Assembly (NCBI GenBank): GCA_031291675.1
Contig: JARLIO010000022.1
Coordinates: 1 to 64,000, forward strand
Direction: 5' to 3'
Length of the DNA: 64,000 nucleotides
DNA from: Azospirillaceae bacterium
GTDB lineage: Bacteria > Pseudomonadota > Alphaproteobacteria > Azospirillales > Azospirillaceae
The notes under the pieces: model-generated
Seen by the model: only the letters and a program-made list of their open reading frames with translations
Databases searched by the model: none
What the model was told of the DNA's origin: nothing
Position numbers and translations under genes: made by a program
Part shown: positions 8,976 through 21,671 of the stretch, one piece after another
How the letters are laid out: every line of letters begins with the position of its first letter
Position numbering within the stretch: the stretch's first letter is position 1

Positions 8976-10007
8976 TCAAATCCGCTCATTGGTGATCTCG
9001 ACCAGCCGCTCCAGCACGCCCTGGGCGCTGCCATTGTCGATGACATGGCGGGCCCAGGCGATCCCTTCCGGCAGGGTCGCGACCTTGTCGGCGACCACCA
9101 GGGCACCCGCGGCATTCAACAGGACGATGTCGCGATAGGCCCCCTGGGAGCCCGACAGCAGAGCACGCAGGGCTTCGGCATTGGTCCGGGCGTCGCCGCC
9201 CTTCAAAGCGGCTGGCGGGTGAATCTTCAGCCCGACCTCGAGCGGGTCGATCTCGAACCGGGTCACGACCCCGTCGCGCAGCGCGGCGACCGCCGAGGGG
9301 CCGGTGACGGTCAACTCATCGAGGCCATCGGAACCATGGACGACCCAGGCCGCGACAGTGCCGAGGCGCGCCAGAGCATGAGCCAGCGGTTCGATCCAGG
9401 CGACGTCGTAGACGCCCATCAACTGGCGTTTGGCCAAGGCCGGGTTGGTCAGCGGGCCGATGATGTTGAACAGGGTGCGGGTGCCGAGCTCCGAGCGTAC
9501 CGCGGCGACGTTGCGCATGGCGCTGTGATGGCGCGGCGCCATCAGGAAGCAGATATCGGCCTCCCACAACGCCTTGCGCACCAGGGCCAGATCACAGTCG
9601 ATATTGACGCCCAAAGCCGCCAGCACATCGGCAGCACCGGAGCGGGACGACACCGCGCGGTTGCCATGTTTGGCGACCGGCACGCCGCAGGCCGCAACGA
9701 CCAGAGCGGTCGCCGTGGAAATGTTATAGGTGCCCGCCGCATCGCCACCGGTGCCGCAGGTGTCGATCGTGCCTTCCGGACCGTCGATGTGGGCGGCCTT
9801 GGCACGCAGCACCCGGCTGGCGCCGGTGATCTCGTCGATGGTTTCGCCGCGGACCCGAAGGGCCATCAGGAACGCGCCGATCTGCGCCGGAGTGCCGTTT
9901 CCTGACATGATGATTTCGAACGCCTGCGACGCCTCGGCCTCGGTCAGCCGGTGCCCGGCAGCGACCAGACCGAGCAATGTCTTCAGGTCCGCCATATCGC
10001 CATTCAT
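8976..10007 (-). CDS. trpD: Anthranilate phosphoribosyltransferase
   Basis: The 343-residue enzyme transfers phosphoribosyl from PRPP to anthranilate. The glycine-rich PRPP loop [15 protein letters not shown], the [21 protein letters not shown] anthranilate and phosphate region, and the NIIGPLTNP motif are all present. The start ATG overlaps the trpG stop by four bases (10004-10007), which suggests coupling of the two anthranilate-handling proteins. An ATG four codons later is an alternative start. Confidence 0.95.
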   Translation of the reverse strand: MNGDMADLKTLLGLVAAGHRLTEAEASQAFEIIMSGNGTPAQIGAFLMALRVRGETIDEITGASRVLRAKAAHIDGPEGTIDTCGTGGDAAGTYNISTATALVVAACGVPVAKHGNRAVSSRSGAADVLAALGVNIDCDLALVRKALWEADICFLMAPRHHSAMRNVAAVRSELGTRTLFNIIGPLTNPALAKRQLMGVYDVAWIEPLAHALARLGTVAAWVVHGSDGLDELTVTGPSAVAALRDGVVTRFEIDPLEVGLKIHPPAALKGGDARTNAEALRALLSGSQGAYRDIVLLNAAGALVVADKVATLPEGIAWARHVIDNGSAQGVLERLVEITNERI

Positions 10008-10594
10008 GCTGCCCGCCGTTCCGGTACCGCGACACGAAGAAAATTACCCAGCAAGGCGTGACCGTGTTCCGACGCGATGCTTTCCGGATGAAACTGGACG
10101 CCGAAGATCGGCAACGCGCGATGGCGCAGCCCCATGATCAGACCATCCTCCGACTCGGCGGTGATTTCGAGATCGGGCGGAAACCCGTCGCGGTCGACGA
10201 TCAGCGAGTGGTAGCGCGTCGCCTGGAATGGCGTGGGAATGTCCTGGAAGATGCCGGTGCCACTGTGGTTGATGCGGCTGATTTTGCCGTGCATGCAGGC
10301 GGGGGCGCGGACGACCCGGCCGCCGAAGGCCTGGCCGATGGCCTGATGGCCCAGGCAGACGCCCAGCAACGGAATCCGGCGCTCCGCCGCGGCCGTGATC
10401 AGCGGCAGGCAAATCCCGGCGCGATCGGGATCGCAGGGCCCCGGCGACAGCACGATCCCCGTGGGGGCCAGCGACCACACGCCAGCGAGATCCAACGCAT
10501 CATTGCGTCGAACCACCGTCTCGGCGCCCAATTCGCCAAGATAGTGCACCAGGTTATAGGTGAAGCTGTCGTAGTTATCGATCAGGAGCAACAT
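10004..10594 (-). CDS. trpG: Anthranilate synthase component II (glutamine amidotransferase)
   Basis: A 196-residue class I amidotransferase that feeds ammonia to TrpE. The catalytic triad is visible: the nucleophile Cys in [15 protein letters not shown] and the His-Glu pair in FHPESIAS. The oxyanion strand [12 protein letters not shown] is also present. The start [21 protein letters not shown] is the classic TrpG/PabA start and has AGGAG just before it. It heads the trpG-trpD-trpC-moaC transcript; its partner trpE is on the same strand but separated by two genes of opposite orientation. Confidence 0.95.
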   Translation of the reverse strand: MLLLIDNYDSFTYNLVHYLGELGAETVVRRNDALDLAGVWSLAPTGIVLSPGPCDPDRAGICLPLITAAAERRIPLLGVCLGHQAIGQAFGGRVVRAPACMHGKISRINHSGTGIFQDIPTPFQATRYHSLIVDRDGFPPDLEITAESEDGLIMGLRHRALPIFGVQFHPESIASEHGHALLGNFLRVAVPERRAA

Positions 10595-10834
10595 GAGCCG
10601 ACCCAGGGAAAGGCGAAGACAGGTCAGCCTAATCGTCGCCTTGCCGATTTTCCAGCACGACCAACGCTGTGGTCCTGACATTCGGACAAAATTCGGCGAT
10701 CCGGGACCGATTCTTGCGCCGCCGCCCGAAAAATGCAACATCGGTCGCGGTGCCACGACGGCGTCGCACAGTAAGATCACGCCACCGGGTCCGGATCGGC
10801 TGCCGGACCCGCGAAACGACGGTCGCGGAGACGC

Positions 10835-12064
10835 ATGGCGTCTGACAAGCTTCGGGAAAAGATGAACGGCCGATCCAAACCAACGAAACAACGCCGCCGC
10901 GCCGGCTCGTCGCGGTCCCGATCAATGGTGCCGTCGTGGCTGCGCCACCCGCTGCTGATCGGATTGTTGGCGACCCTGGCGGTCTTTGCCGCCGGCGCCG
11001 GCGCCGGCCGCATTGTCGGGCTGCTCCGGCACGACAGGTCGGCCGCTCCACAGGCCCGGACGGGCAAGGCTGAGGGATCGGCAGCAGATATCGCGTTGGC
11101 GCCCGCGGTGCCAGGCACCGATCATGCGACGCCATCAAGCGGCGTCGTGCCGGCGCCGGTAATCACAAGTCCACCGGCGGTGGCATCTACGCCGGAGCGT
11201 GCCATCGTTGTCCCGGGGCTGGTTGCCAGAGACGCCCCGACGACCGAGCACGGCGAGCCCGGACCTGCCGCGGCCCCGGTGTCCCCGCCGGTCGAAACAG
11301 CGATGCTGGCACCACCCCATCTGCCCGCGGCGCCATCGGGTGCGCCGCTGTGGCAACGCAACGCCATCCCGTTCGCGGCACCGCCGGACCATCCGATGAT
11401 CTGCATCGTGATCGACGATGCCGGGCTGGACCGGCGGCGTACGACGCGCGTGCTTGATCTGCCGGGTCCCTTGACGATCTCGTTCATGGCCTACGCCCAG
11501 GATCTGGCCGGCCAGGCCTGGGAGGCCCGTCGGCACGGTCATGAACTGTTCCTGCATGTGCCGATGGAACCGGTTGGTCATGCCGACCCCGGCCCCAATG
11601 CCCTGCTGACGAATTTGAGCCAGGACGAGGTGCTGCGCCGGCTGCGCCTGGACCTTGCCGCCTATGACGGCTATGTCGGCGTCAATAACCATATGGGGAG
11701 CCGGTTCACGGCGGATCCCGCGGGGATGGCGACGGTGCTGGGGGAACTGGGGCGCCGCGGTCTGGTGTTCCTGGATTCCCGGACAGGCCCGCATACCGCC
11801 TCGACCGCGCTGGCGCCGCGGTTCCATGTGCCTTTGCTGGATCGTGACATCTTTCTCGACAATGACGAGAGCGAGGCCGCGGTGCTGCGCATGTTGAAAC
11901 AGACCGAGGAGGTCGCGCGCCGCAATGGGCGGGCCATCGCGATCGGCCATCCCCATGACGGCACGACCGCAGCCTTGGCGCAATGGTTGCCAACGCTCGC
12001 CGCAAAGGGATTTGTTCAGGTTCCGATCAGCGCTATTGTCAGGAAGCAGTATCCCGGCGGCTGA
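10835..12064 (+). CDS. Divergent polysaccharide deacetylase family protein (YibQ/DUF610)
   Basis: A 409-residue membrane-anchored protein. A basic N-terminus (residues 1-30) is followed by one transmembrane helix at about 33-55 and a long Ala/Pro-rich linker to about residue 185. Then comes a NodB-like barrel of the divergent deacetylase family: [44 protein letters not shown] and LDSRTG. The function of this family is not well defined; it often lies near cell envelope genes. The start has GGAG five bases upstream. Here it stands between trpG and trpE on the opposite strand, with a metal-binding protein gene behind it. Confidence 0.85.
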   Translation: MASDKLREKMNGRSKPTKQRRRAGSSRSRSMVPSWLRHPLLIGLLATLAVFAAGAGAGRIVGLLRHDRSAAPQARTGKAEGSAADIALAPAVPGTDHATPSSGVVPAPVITSPPAVASTPERAIVVPGLVARDAPTTEHGEPGPAAAPVSPPVETAMLAPPHLPAAPSGAPLWQRNAIPFAAPPDHPMICIVIDDAGLDRRRTTRVLDLPGPLTISFMAYAQDLAGQAWEARRHGHELFLHVPMEPVGHADPGPNALLTNLSQDEVLRRLRLDLAAYDGYVGVNNHMGSRFTADPAGMATVLGELGRRGLVFLDSRTGPHTASTALAPRFHVPLLDRDIFLDNDESEAAVLRMLKQTEEVARRNGRAIAIGHPHDGTTAALAQWLPTLAAKGFVQVPISAIVRKQYPGG

Positions 12065-12126
12065 CGGATGCGGCCCGGGATCGGGACAGAGGCACGGCGG
12101 TCAAGGCTGCGCGAAAGGAAGACGCG

Positions 12127-12330
12127 ATGAGCGAAAGCTATAAAGTCAACGGCATGACCTGTGACGGTTGCGCCCGATCGGTATCGAAGGCGCTGATCGC
12201 CCGATTGCCCGATGTCCAGGTCACCGTCGACCTGGCCCGGGGGACGGTGACCCTTGAGGGTGAGGGCGACCCGGCGATCGTCAAGGCGGCGGTCGAGGGT
12301 GCCGGCTTCGACTTCGCCGGCCAGGCCTGA
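12127..12330 (+). CDS. Small heavy-metal-associated domain protein (CopZ-like)
   Basis: The 67-residue protein is a single HMA fold with the metal-binding motif GMTCDGCARSV (two cysteines spaced CxxC) and the beta-strand pattern VTVDLARGTVTLEG. Such proteins carry copper or related soft metals and hand them to P-type ATPases. No transporter or copper regulator is nearby, so the partner is unknown. AAGGAAG upstream supports the ATG at 12127. It is followed by a strong terminator. Confidence 0.85.
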   Translation: MSESYKVNGMTCDGCARSVSKALIARLPDVQVTVDLARGTVTLEGEGDPAIVKAAVEGAGFDFAGQA

Positions 12331-12342
12331 CACAGGCCGGTT

Positions 12343-12388
12343 GGGTGCGGACATTGCCGGGACGGGCAATGTCCGCACCCCCGTTTTT
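12343..12388 (+). terminator. Rho-independent terminator between the HMA gene and trpE
   Basis: A perfect 16-base stem (12343-12358 with 12365-12380) and a six-base loop are followed by CCGTTTTT. It ends the plus-strand HMA transcript. It overlaps the last base of the convergent trpE stop codon. Confidence 0.9.
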
Positions 12389-13896
12389 CAGCCGTGGCGG
12401 GCGGCGAAGATCACCGCCTCCTCGGCGGCACGGATCAGGGCCCGGGATTTGTTGACCGATTCCTGATATTCGGCGTCAGGATCGCTGTCGGCGACGACGC
12501 CGCCACCCGCCTGGACGTGCATGACGCCATCCTTGATGACCGCGGTGCGCAACGCGATGCAGGTATCCATCGTGCCGTTGGCGCCGAGATAGCCGACACA
12601 GCCGCCATAGACGCCGCGCCGAGTGGTTTCCAGCTCGTCGATGATCTGCATCGCCCGGACCTTCGGCGCGCCCGACACGGTGCCCGCGGGGAAGCCGGCG
12701 ATCAGCGCGTCGAGCGCGTCGAAACGGGGGTCAAGTTCGCCCTCGACGTTGGAAACGATATGCATCACATGCGAATAATACTCGATCACCATCTTTTCGG
12801 TGACGGTCACGGTTCCGATCCGGGCGACCCGACCGACATCATTGCGGCCCAGATCGAGGAGCATCAGATGTTCCGCCAACTCCTTGGGGTCGGCCAGCAG
12901 GTCGGCGGCCAGATCACGGTCCTCCTGGGCGGTGGCGCCGCGGCGGCGCGTCCCGGCGATCGGGCGGATCGTGACCTTGCCATCGCGCACCCGCACCAGG
13001 ATCTCGGGGCTCGATCCGACAATCGTCAGATCGCCGAAATCGAGATAGAGCAGGAACGGTGACGGGTTGAGCCGGCGCAGCGCGCGATAAAGCGCGAAGG
13101 GCGGCAAGGCGAAGGGCAGCGAGAAGCGCTGCGACGGCACGACCTGAAAGATGTCGCCGGCGCGGATATAGTCCTTGGCCCGCTCGACAATGTCCCGATA
13201 GCCCTCGCGCGTGGTGTTGGACACCGGCTCCGGCAGGCTGGTGATCTCGGTGGCGCGGGCGCGGCGGACCGGCAGGCCGCGATCAAGGTCGGACAGGATA
13301 TCGGAAAGCCGTTCGCGGGCCTGGGCATAGGCGGCATCGGCGTCGACACCGGGGACCGGCCGCACCGGGGTCACGACGGTGACGGTCTGATCAATGCCGT
13401 CGAACACTGCCATGATGGTCGGGCGCATCAGAATGGCGTCAGGGATCTTCAGCGTGTCCGGCGGGGAGGCCGGCAGATGTTCCATCAGCCGGACCATGTC
13501 GTAGCCGAGATAGCCGAACAACCCGGCCGCCATCGGCGGCAGACTGGCCGGCAGATCGATCGCGCTTTCGAGCACCAGCGCCCGCAGCGCCTCCAGCGGC
13601 GGCTGGTCACAGGCCGTGAACGCCGCCTCGTCGTACCGGGCTTGCCGATTGATTTCGGCGCGGCCGTCGCAACAGCGCCACAGCAGGTCGGGTTTCAGCC
13701 CGATCACCGAATAGCGGCCGCGGATCGATCCCCCGGTCACGGATTCAAGCAGAAAGCTGTAACGGCGGCCGTCGCCAAGCTTCAGCATCGCCGAGACCGG
13801 TGTTTCCAGGTCGGTAACGAGACGGGTCCACACCACCTGAGGTTGGCCGGAACGATAGGCGTGGCGGAAGCTGTCGATGTCGGGCTCGAAGGTCAC
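12388..13896 (-). CDS. trpE: Anthranilate synthase component I
   Basis: This is the chorismate-binding large subunit, about 502 residues from the chosen GTG. It makes anthranilate from chorismate with ammonia from TrpG. The feedback-tryptophan pocket motif LLES (SFLLESVTGG) is near the N-terminus. Chorismate-binding motifs follow: PIAGTRRRG, ELAEHLMLLDLGRNDVGRVA, FPAGTVSGAPKVRAM, and GCVGYLGANGTMDTCIALRT. An ATG at 13911 is five codons upstream. The GTG at 13896 (VTFEPDIDSF) is preferred because GGGAG sits seven bases before it. A perfect hairpin at 13919-13946 lies just upstream. Confidence 0.95.
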   Translation of the reverse strand: MTFEPDIDSFRHAYRSGQPQVVWTRLVTDLETPVSAMLKLGDGRRYSFLLESVTGGSIRGRYSVIGLKPDLLWRCCDGRAEINRQARYDEAAFTACDQPPLEALRALVLESAIDLPASLPPMAAGLFGYLGYDMVRLMEHLPASPPDTLKIPDAILMRPTIMAVFDGIDQTVTVVTPVRPVPGVDADAAYAQARERLSDILSDLDRGLPVRRARATEITSLPEPVSNTTREGYRDIVERAKDYIRAGDIFQVVPSQRFSLPFALPPFALYRALRRLNPSPFLLYLDFGDLTIVGSSPEILVRVRDGKVTIRPIAGTRRRGATAQEDRDLAADLLADPKELAEHLMLLDLGRNDVGRVARIGTVTVTEKMVIEYYSHVMHIVSNVEGELDPRFDALDALIAGFPAGTVSGAPKVRAMQIIDELETTRRGVYGGCVGYLGANGTMDTCIALRTAVIKDGVMHVQAGGGVVADSDPDAEYQESVNKSRALIRAAEEAVIFAARHG

Positions 13897-13918
13897 GGCG
13901 GGGACTCCCATCGCCAGG

Positions 13919-13946
13919 CCCAGGCGGCCGGGTTTGGCCGCCTGGG
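13919..13946 (-). promoter_or_regulatory. Hairpin in the leader just before trpE
   Basis: CCCAGGCGGCC and GGCCGCCTGGG form a perfect 11-bp stem around a six-base loop. On the minus strand it sits between the ppiD stop and the trpE start, ending about eight bases before the upstream ATG. It could be a terminator of ppiD, although it has no T run, or a structure affecting trpE translation. Confidence 0.4.
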
Positions 13947-13995
13947 CTGTTTGTGCCGAGGAACCGGTTCCCGCAAGGTCGGGGATCCGGCGCCC

Positions 13996-15891
13996 TCAGT
14001 GATAGAGGCTGTCGATCGCCGACTGGTCGACGGTCACGCCAAAATGCCGGTTCAATGCTGCGGTGTATTGTGACAACAGATCATCGCCAATGTCACGCGA
14101 CAGGCGTGTGCGGATATCCTCGAACTGGGTATCGGATGCTGTCGGTGCTGCCGCTGGTACGACCGAGACCACGCGCGCGACGATCCGCGTGTCGGCGTCG
14201 GCCGTGGCCGCATCGTCGCTCACGACCTCGCCAACCTTGGCCTTGAACACTGCGGCAATCAGGCTCGCCGGAAGCGCGGTCGAATCGGTGCGGGCCAGGG
14301 GCTCGGTCGTCGACGATTCGGCGCCGGGTGCGATCTCGGTGATCGTCGCCAGCGGTGCGCCGGACTTCAACTTTTCCGCGACCTGTTTGACCTGATCGGC
14401 CAAGGCGGCATGGCGCCGCTCGTTCTGCCAGGCCGCGACGACCTGATCACGGACGATCTCAAGCGGCTTGACCGCAGCCGGGGTCACATCGTCGACCTGA
14501 ACCAGGCCGTAGCCCCCCGACGGCAGGTCGATGGTGCTGCTGCGGCCACCCTTGTCCAGCGAAAAGGCCGTCTGCAGCAGGGTCTTGGTATCGGCGAGCG
14601 CGTCGACGGCTTTGCCGTCCGGCTGTTTGCCCTCGGCATCGGTCGCCGGGATCTTGATCACCGCGAGGCCGAATTTCGCGGCCAACTCGTCGATCGTGGC
14701 CCCGCCGGCCAGGGCGTCCTGTACCGAATTGGCGATCTTGTCGACGGCATCGGCGGCGTGATCCTTGCGCAGACCCGCCACCAACTCGTCCCGCACCATG
14801 TCGAGCGACCGGTTGCCGGCCGGCAGGGTGCCGGTGGCCTCGATGACATGCCAGCCCAGCTCGGTCTTGACCGGCTCGCTGACACTGCCGATCGCCAGGT
14901 CGAACACCGGCGCCTGAAGTTCGGGCAGCAGTTCGTTGCGCGCGGCTTCCATCTTGATCGGCTCGACCTTTGCGGCCTCGGCGGCCTGGGTCAGCGTCTG
15001 GCCGGTTTTGACAGCCGCGGCGATCTGTCGCGCGGTCGCCTCGTCCGGCACCACGACCTGGGTAATCTGGCGCTTTTCGGGAATCTGGAATTCCTCGATG
15101 CGGCTGTCATAGGCGGCCTTGATCTCGTCGTCGGTGACGGTCTGGTGCGGGGCCAACGCATCGGTGGTCAGCAACCCGATGGTCAGGGCCCGGTATTCCG
15201 GCGCGGTGAACGGGGCCGCGTGGTCGTGATAATAGGTCTCGATCGCCGCGGCATCCGGCACGCCCGGATCGGGCTGCGCCGCGGCCTTCAAGACCACCTT
15301 GTCGACGCTGCGACGCTCGCCATCATGCTGGTACAGGGCATCGGCCAGGGCCTTGGGCACCAGATCCCCGCCGGCACTGACCGCACCGACCACCATGCCC
15401 CGGGCCTGATCGCGGCGGATGGCGTCGGTATAGAAGCTCTCGCTGAGGCTGTTGGCGCGCAGCACCTCGCCGAATTTCTGGGGATCGAACACGCCCTGGG
15501 CATTGTGGAATACCTTCTGGCGATGGATCTCGTCGATCACCTGCTGATCGCCGACGGCGATGCCGACCTCGGCGGCGGCCTCATCGGTCAAAAGGCCGTT
15601 GACCAGACCATTGAGTGCCATCGACACGACACCCATCGCGCGCGCCTGCTCGGTGTCGAAGGTCGGGCCCATGAACTGGCGGAAACGGTCGACCTGCTGG
15701 CGGAACGCCTGGTCGAGCTGTGAGCGGGTGATCTCGGCGCCGCCGACCGTCGCAACCGCATCCGAATGGCGGGAGCGAACCACGTCGCCAATGCCCCAGA
15801 CGCCGAAGCTCAGCAGCAGCACGACGAAAAGGATCTTCACGACCCACGAGTTTGCGGCGCTGCGCATGACTTGAAGCATGGACGATACCAT
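13996..15891 (-). CDS. ppiD: Peptidyl-prolyl isomerase PpiD/SurA-like, membrane-anchored
   Basis: A 631-residue SurA_N_3/parvulin-type periplasmic folding protein. The N-terminus has one membrane helix (KILFVVLLLSFGVWGIGDVV, about residues 20-40). It is followed by the helical chaperone region (ITRSQLDQAFRQQVDRF...). A parvulin domain is near residues 250-360, with EIKAAYDSRIEEFQIPEKRQ leading into it, and a long C-terminal chaperone part follows. PpiD assists proteins leaving SecYEG. It is divergent from tpiA. The start at MVSSMLQVMRSAANSW is the best; MLQVM four codons later is possible. trpE follows 99 bases downstream. Confidence 0.9.
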   Translation of the reverse strand: MVSSMLQVMRSAANSWVVKILFVVLLLSFGVWGIGDVVRSRHSDAVATVGGAEITRSQLDQAFRQQVDRFRQFMGPTFDTEQARAMGVVSMALNGLVNGLLTDEAAAEVGIAVGDQQVIDEIHRQKVFHNAQGVFDPQKFGEVLRANSLSESFYTDAIRRDQARGMVVGAVSAGGDLVPKALADALYQHDGERRSVDKVVLKAAAQPDPGVPDAAAIETYYHDHAAPFTAPEYRALTIGLLTTDALAPHQTVTDDEIKAAYDSRIEEFQIPEKRQITQVVVPDEATARQIAAAVKTGQTLTQAAEAAKVEPIKMEAARNELLPELQAPVFDLAIGSVSEPVKTELGWHVIEATGTLPAGNRSLDMVRDELVAGLRKDHAADAVDKIANSVQDALAGGATIDELAAKFGLAVIKIPATDAEGKQPDGKAVDALADTKTLLQTAFSLDKGGRSSTIDLPSGGYGLVQVDDVTPAAVKPLEIVRDQVVAAWQNERRHAALADQVKQVAEKLKSGAPLATITEIAPGAESSTTEPLARTDSTALPASLIAAVFKAKVGEVVSDDAATADADTRIVARVVSVVPAAAPTASDTQFEDIRTRLSRDIGDDLLSQYTAALNRHFGVTVDQSAIDSLYH

Positions 15892-16216
15892 CTTTTCTGG
15901 AGCACCATCCCGGCGGCCGGCAAACGGGCCACAGCGGGAATGGGCGCGACCGCCGACCCGCAAGGAGCGCGGGGAGGGGCCAGGGCAGGGACAACGACAG
16001 CAACAACAACAGCCACGAGGCATGCGGAACCGCCGCCGCCCAGGGGCCGAAAAGCGGCCGGCATCATAGGGGCAGCACGGAAACAGGGCAACAGCCGAAA
16101 TTTCGACCGGATCTTGCCCCGGCAGGAATGGCTTCCCGCGACCAAGCTTGCTAAACAGGTGCCTCGATGGCGAAAACATAACCCCACTTGTTCGCCATAT
16201 CGGGAGCACAATAATC
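15892..16216. other. 325-bp divergent intergenic region between ppiD and tpiA
   Basis: This region should carry the promoters of both genes. A run of CAA/CAG-type triplets at about 15989-16013 is the only compositional oddity; no gene was recognised. Confidence 0.45.
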
Positions 16217-16972
16217 ATGGTTTTGCGACGCAAACTGATCGCAGGCAACTGGAAGATGAACGGCCTTTACGCCGATGGCATGGCGTTGGCACAGGAGCTG
16301 GTCGGCCGGATCACCGCCGCCGGCCCGGTCGGGTTTGACCTGCTGGTCTGTCCGCCGGCGACCCTGCTGTACCCGGTGGGCCAGGTGTTGGCGGGTCATC
16401 CGATCGCGCTGGGCGGTCAGGACTGCCATGCCGCGGAAAAAGGCGCCCACACCGGGGACCTCAGCGCGCCGATGCTGACCGATCTCGGGGCGCGCTACGT
16501 CATCGTCGGGCATTCGGAACGGCGCTATGACCATGGCGAGACCGATGGCGACATTGCGGCGAAAGTTGCCGCGGCCCATGCCGCCGGCCTGGTCGCGGTG
16601 GTCTGTGTCGGGGAGACGCTGGCCCAACGGGAAAGCGGTGCCGCCCTGACCGTGGTCGCCGACCAGATCGCCGGCTCGATTCCCGCCGGCTCGACATCCC
16701 ATAATCTGGTGGTTGCCTATGAGCCGGTCTGGGCGATCGGCACCGGGCGCACCGCCCAGGTTGCCGATGTCGCCGAGATGCATGCCCACATCCGCACTGT
16801 ACTGGCGGCCAAGGTTCCTGACCCGGAAAAAGTCCAGATTCTCTATGGCGGCTCGGTGAAACCCGCCAATGCCGCATCGCTGATGGCGATCGCGGATGTC
16901 GATGGCGCCCTGGTTGGCGGCGCCAGCCTCGTTGCCGGCGATTTTTGGGCGATTGCCGAAAGTTGCCGCTAG
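16217..16972 (+). CDS. tpiA: Triosephosphate isomerase
   Basis: The 251-residue TIM barrel interconverts dihydroxyacetone phosphate and glyceraldehyde 3-phosphate. Key residues can be read: the substrate-binding Asn 11 and Lys 13 in AGNWKMNG, the catalytic His in VGHSERR, the catalytic Glu in [12 protein letters not shown], and the phosphate-binding GGSVKPANA. The ATG at 16217 gives the normal N-terminus and has GGGAG about ten bases upstream. It is followed by secG, as in many proteobacteria. Confidence 0.96.
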   Translation: MVLRRKLIAGNWKMNGLYADGMALAQELVGRITAAGPVGFDLLVCPPATLLYPVGQVLAGHPIALGGQDCHAAEKGAHTGDLSAPMLTDLGARYVIVGHSERRYDHGETDGDIAAKVAAAHAAGLVAVVCVGETLAQRESGAALTVVADQIAGSIPAGSTSHNLVVAYEPVWAIGTGRTAQVADVAEMHAHIRTVLAAKVPDPEKVQILYGGSVKPANAASLMAIADVDGALVGGASLVAGDFWAIAESCR

Positions 16973-17008
16973 CATCGGCGACGGCGTCTGCGGTAAGAAA
17001 CTGTGCGT

Positions 17009-17042
17009 GCGCCGCGGTCCCGGGAAATCGGGACCGTGGCGC
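17009..17042 (+). terminator. Hairpin between tpiA and secG
   Basis: Fourteen-base arms (17009-17022 and 17029-17042) pair with one G-U and a six-base loop, 37 bases after tpiA. With no T run, it is either a weak terminator or a transcript-stabilising hairpin. Confidence 0.4.
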
Positions 17043-17126
17043 GTGGTGTTGGGTGGCCGCCCTGCGGTGGCGGCCCGCGCCAATCCGGAAATAATGTCGC
17101 GTTGTTGTGAAGGCTGATCGGGAACG

Positions 17127-17462
17127 ATGGAAACGGTGGTGCTTGTCGTGCACTTGCTGATCGCGCTGGCGTTGATCGGTGTCGTGCTGGTGCAGAAATC
17201 CGAAGGCGGCGGCCTGGGCATGGGTGGCGGCTCGACGATGGGCGGGTTGATGTCGGTGCGGGGCACCGGAAACCTGCTGACCCGGACGACGGCCATTCTG
17301 GCGGCGGTGTTCATGGTCACGAGCCTGTCCCTGGCGATCATGGCCGGAAGTCACGGCAAGCCGCAGTCGCTGATCGATACCAGTGCACCGGTCGAGCAAC
17401 CCGCGGCCCAACCGGCTTCTCCTCCGCCTCCGTCGGTGCCGGCCGTCCCGGTGGCCAAGTAG
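17127..17462 (+). CDS. secG: Preprotein translocase subunit SecG
   Basis: A 111-residue inner membrane protein with two transmembrane helices (about residues 3-20 and 52-73). They are separated by the conserved cytoplasmic loop VLVQKSEGGGLGMGGGSTMGG. The C-terminal tail is Pro/Ala-rich and probably disordered. SecG stimulates SecYEG-dependent protein export. A strong terminator follows immediately. Confidence 0.92.
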   Translation: METVVLVVHLLIALALIGVVLVQKSEGGGLGMGGGSTMGGLMSVRGTGNLLTRTTAILAAVFMVTSLSLAIMAGSHGKPQSLIDTSAPVEQPAAQPASPPPPSVPAVPVAK

Positions 17463-17479
17463 CCGGTCTGGTCCGGCAT

Positions 17480-17508
17480 CGGCGTGCCGCGGCACGCCGG
17501 TTTTTTTT
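17480..17508 (+). terminator. Rho-independent terminator of secG
   Basis: CGGCGTGCC (17480-17488) and GGCACGCCG (17491-17499) form a nine-base stem, followed by a run of eight T. It lies 18 bases after the secG stop. Confidence 0.9.
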
Positions 17509-17513
17509 GTTAA

Positions 17514-19292
<1,779 letters not shown>

Positions 19293-19351
19293 CGGGTCCG
19301 GCGGGTCGCCAGCGCGCTGATCCGCCGGCACCATGATGGAGTTGCACCGCG

Positions 19352-20191
19352 ATGACTGCCCCCGTTTCTGTCGCGATCGGCGATCTGATCCTCGGCAATG
19401 ATCGGCCGTTGGTGCTGATTGCCGGGCCCTGTGCCTTGGAAAGTCGCCAGCACGCGCTGGAGGTGAGCCAGGCATTGGTCGAGATCACCGGGAAGCTGGG
19501 TCTCGGTCTGATCTACAAGACCTCGTTCGACAAGGCCAACCGGACCGCGCTGTCCTCCGAGCGCGGGATCGGCCTGGAAGCCGCATTGCCGATCCTGGCC
19601 GAGGTTCGGGCCACGCGGGGCATCCCGGTTCTGACCGATGTCCATACCGAGGCGCAGTGCGCCCTGGTGGCCGAGGCGGTGGACGTGCTGCAGATCCCCG
19701 CGTTCCTGTGCCGGCAGACCGATCTGCTGCTGGCCGCGGCGGCAACCGGTCGGGCCGTCAATGTCAAGAAGGGCCAGTTCCTCGCGCCCTGGGACATGGC
19801 CAATGTCGCGGCCAAGCTCGCCAGCACCGGCAATCATCGCATTCTGTTGTGTGAGCGCGGCACCAGCTTCGGCTACAACACACTGGTTTCCGATTTCCGC
19901 AGTTTGCCGATCATGGCTGAAACCGGCTATCCGGTGGTGTTCGATGCCACTCATTCGGTGCAGCAACCGGGCGGGCGGGGCACCAGTTCCGGGGGGCAGC
20001 GGGAATTTGTCGCGGTGCTGGCGCGCGCCGCCGTCGCTGTCGGCGTCGCTGCGGTCTTTATCGAAACCCATCCTGACCCCGATCGGGCACCGAGCGACGG
20101 ACCCAACATGCTCGCCCTGCGGGATCTGCCGTTTGTCCTGGAACGATTGGTCGCGTTTGACCGGCTGGCTAAATCGGGCCTGCCGTCGTAG
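19352..20191 (+). CDS. kdsA: 3-deoxy-8-phosphooctulonate synthase (KDO-8-P synthase)
   Basis: The 279-residue enzyme condenses phosphoenolpyruvate and arabinose 5-phosphate on the way to Kdo for lipopolysaccharide. Motifs [62 protein letters not shown] and [12 protein letters not shown] match the family. It lies 59 bases after pyrG and upstream of eno, probably in one transcript with pyrG. Confidence 0.96.
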   Translation: MTAPVSVAIGDLILGNDRPLVLIAGPCALESRQHALEVSQALVEITGKLGLGLIYKTSFDKANRTALSSERGIGLEAALPILAEVRATRGIPVLTDVHTEAQCALVAEAVDVLQIPAFLCRQTDLLLAAAATGRAVNVKKGQFLAPWDMANVAAKLASTGNHRILLCERGTSFGYNTLVSDFRSLPIMAETGYPVVFDATHSVQQPGGRGTSSGGQREFVAVLARAAVAVGVAAVFIETHPDPDRAPSDGPNMLALRDLPFVLERLVAFDRLAKSGLPS

Positions 20192-20345
20192 TCAGGCGGC
20201 CGTGATGGGCCTGAGCCGGCAATACCGGCGACGCCCACCGGGGCCGCGCCGTCATGGCCCCGATCGCAACGCGCCCCGGCGCGGGGGAGCCTTGAAACAC
20301 TACGGTCGCGGTTCCTGACCGTGGATGTCAGAAGTCTGAGCCTGA

Positions 20346-21671
<1,326 letters not shown>

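Noticed and set aside
13912-13995. trp leader peptide with tandem Trp codons before trpE
   Set aside because: No short open frame with start, ribosome binding site and adjacent Trp codons is present in the 99-base gap.
15989-16013. CAA/CAG triplet run as a microsatellite or CRISPR-like repeat
   Set aside because: It is short, irregular and single; there is no spacer-repeat structure anywhere in the window.
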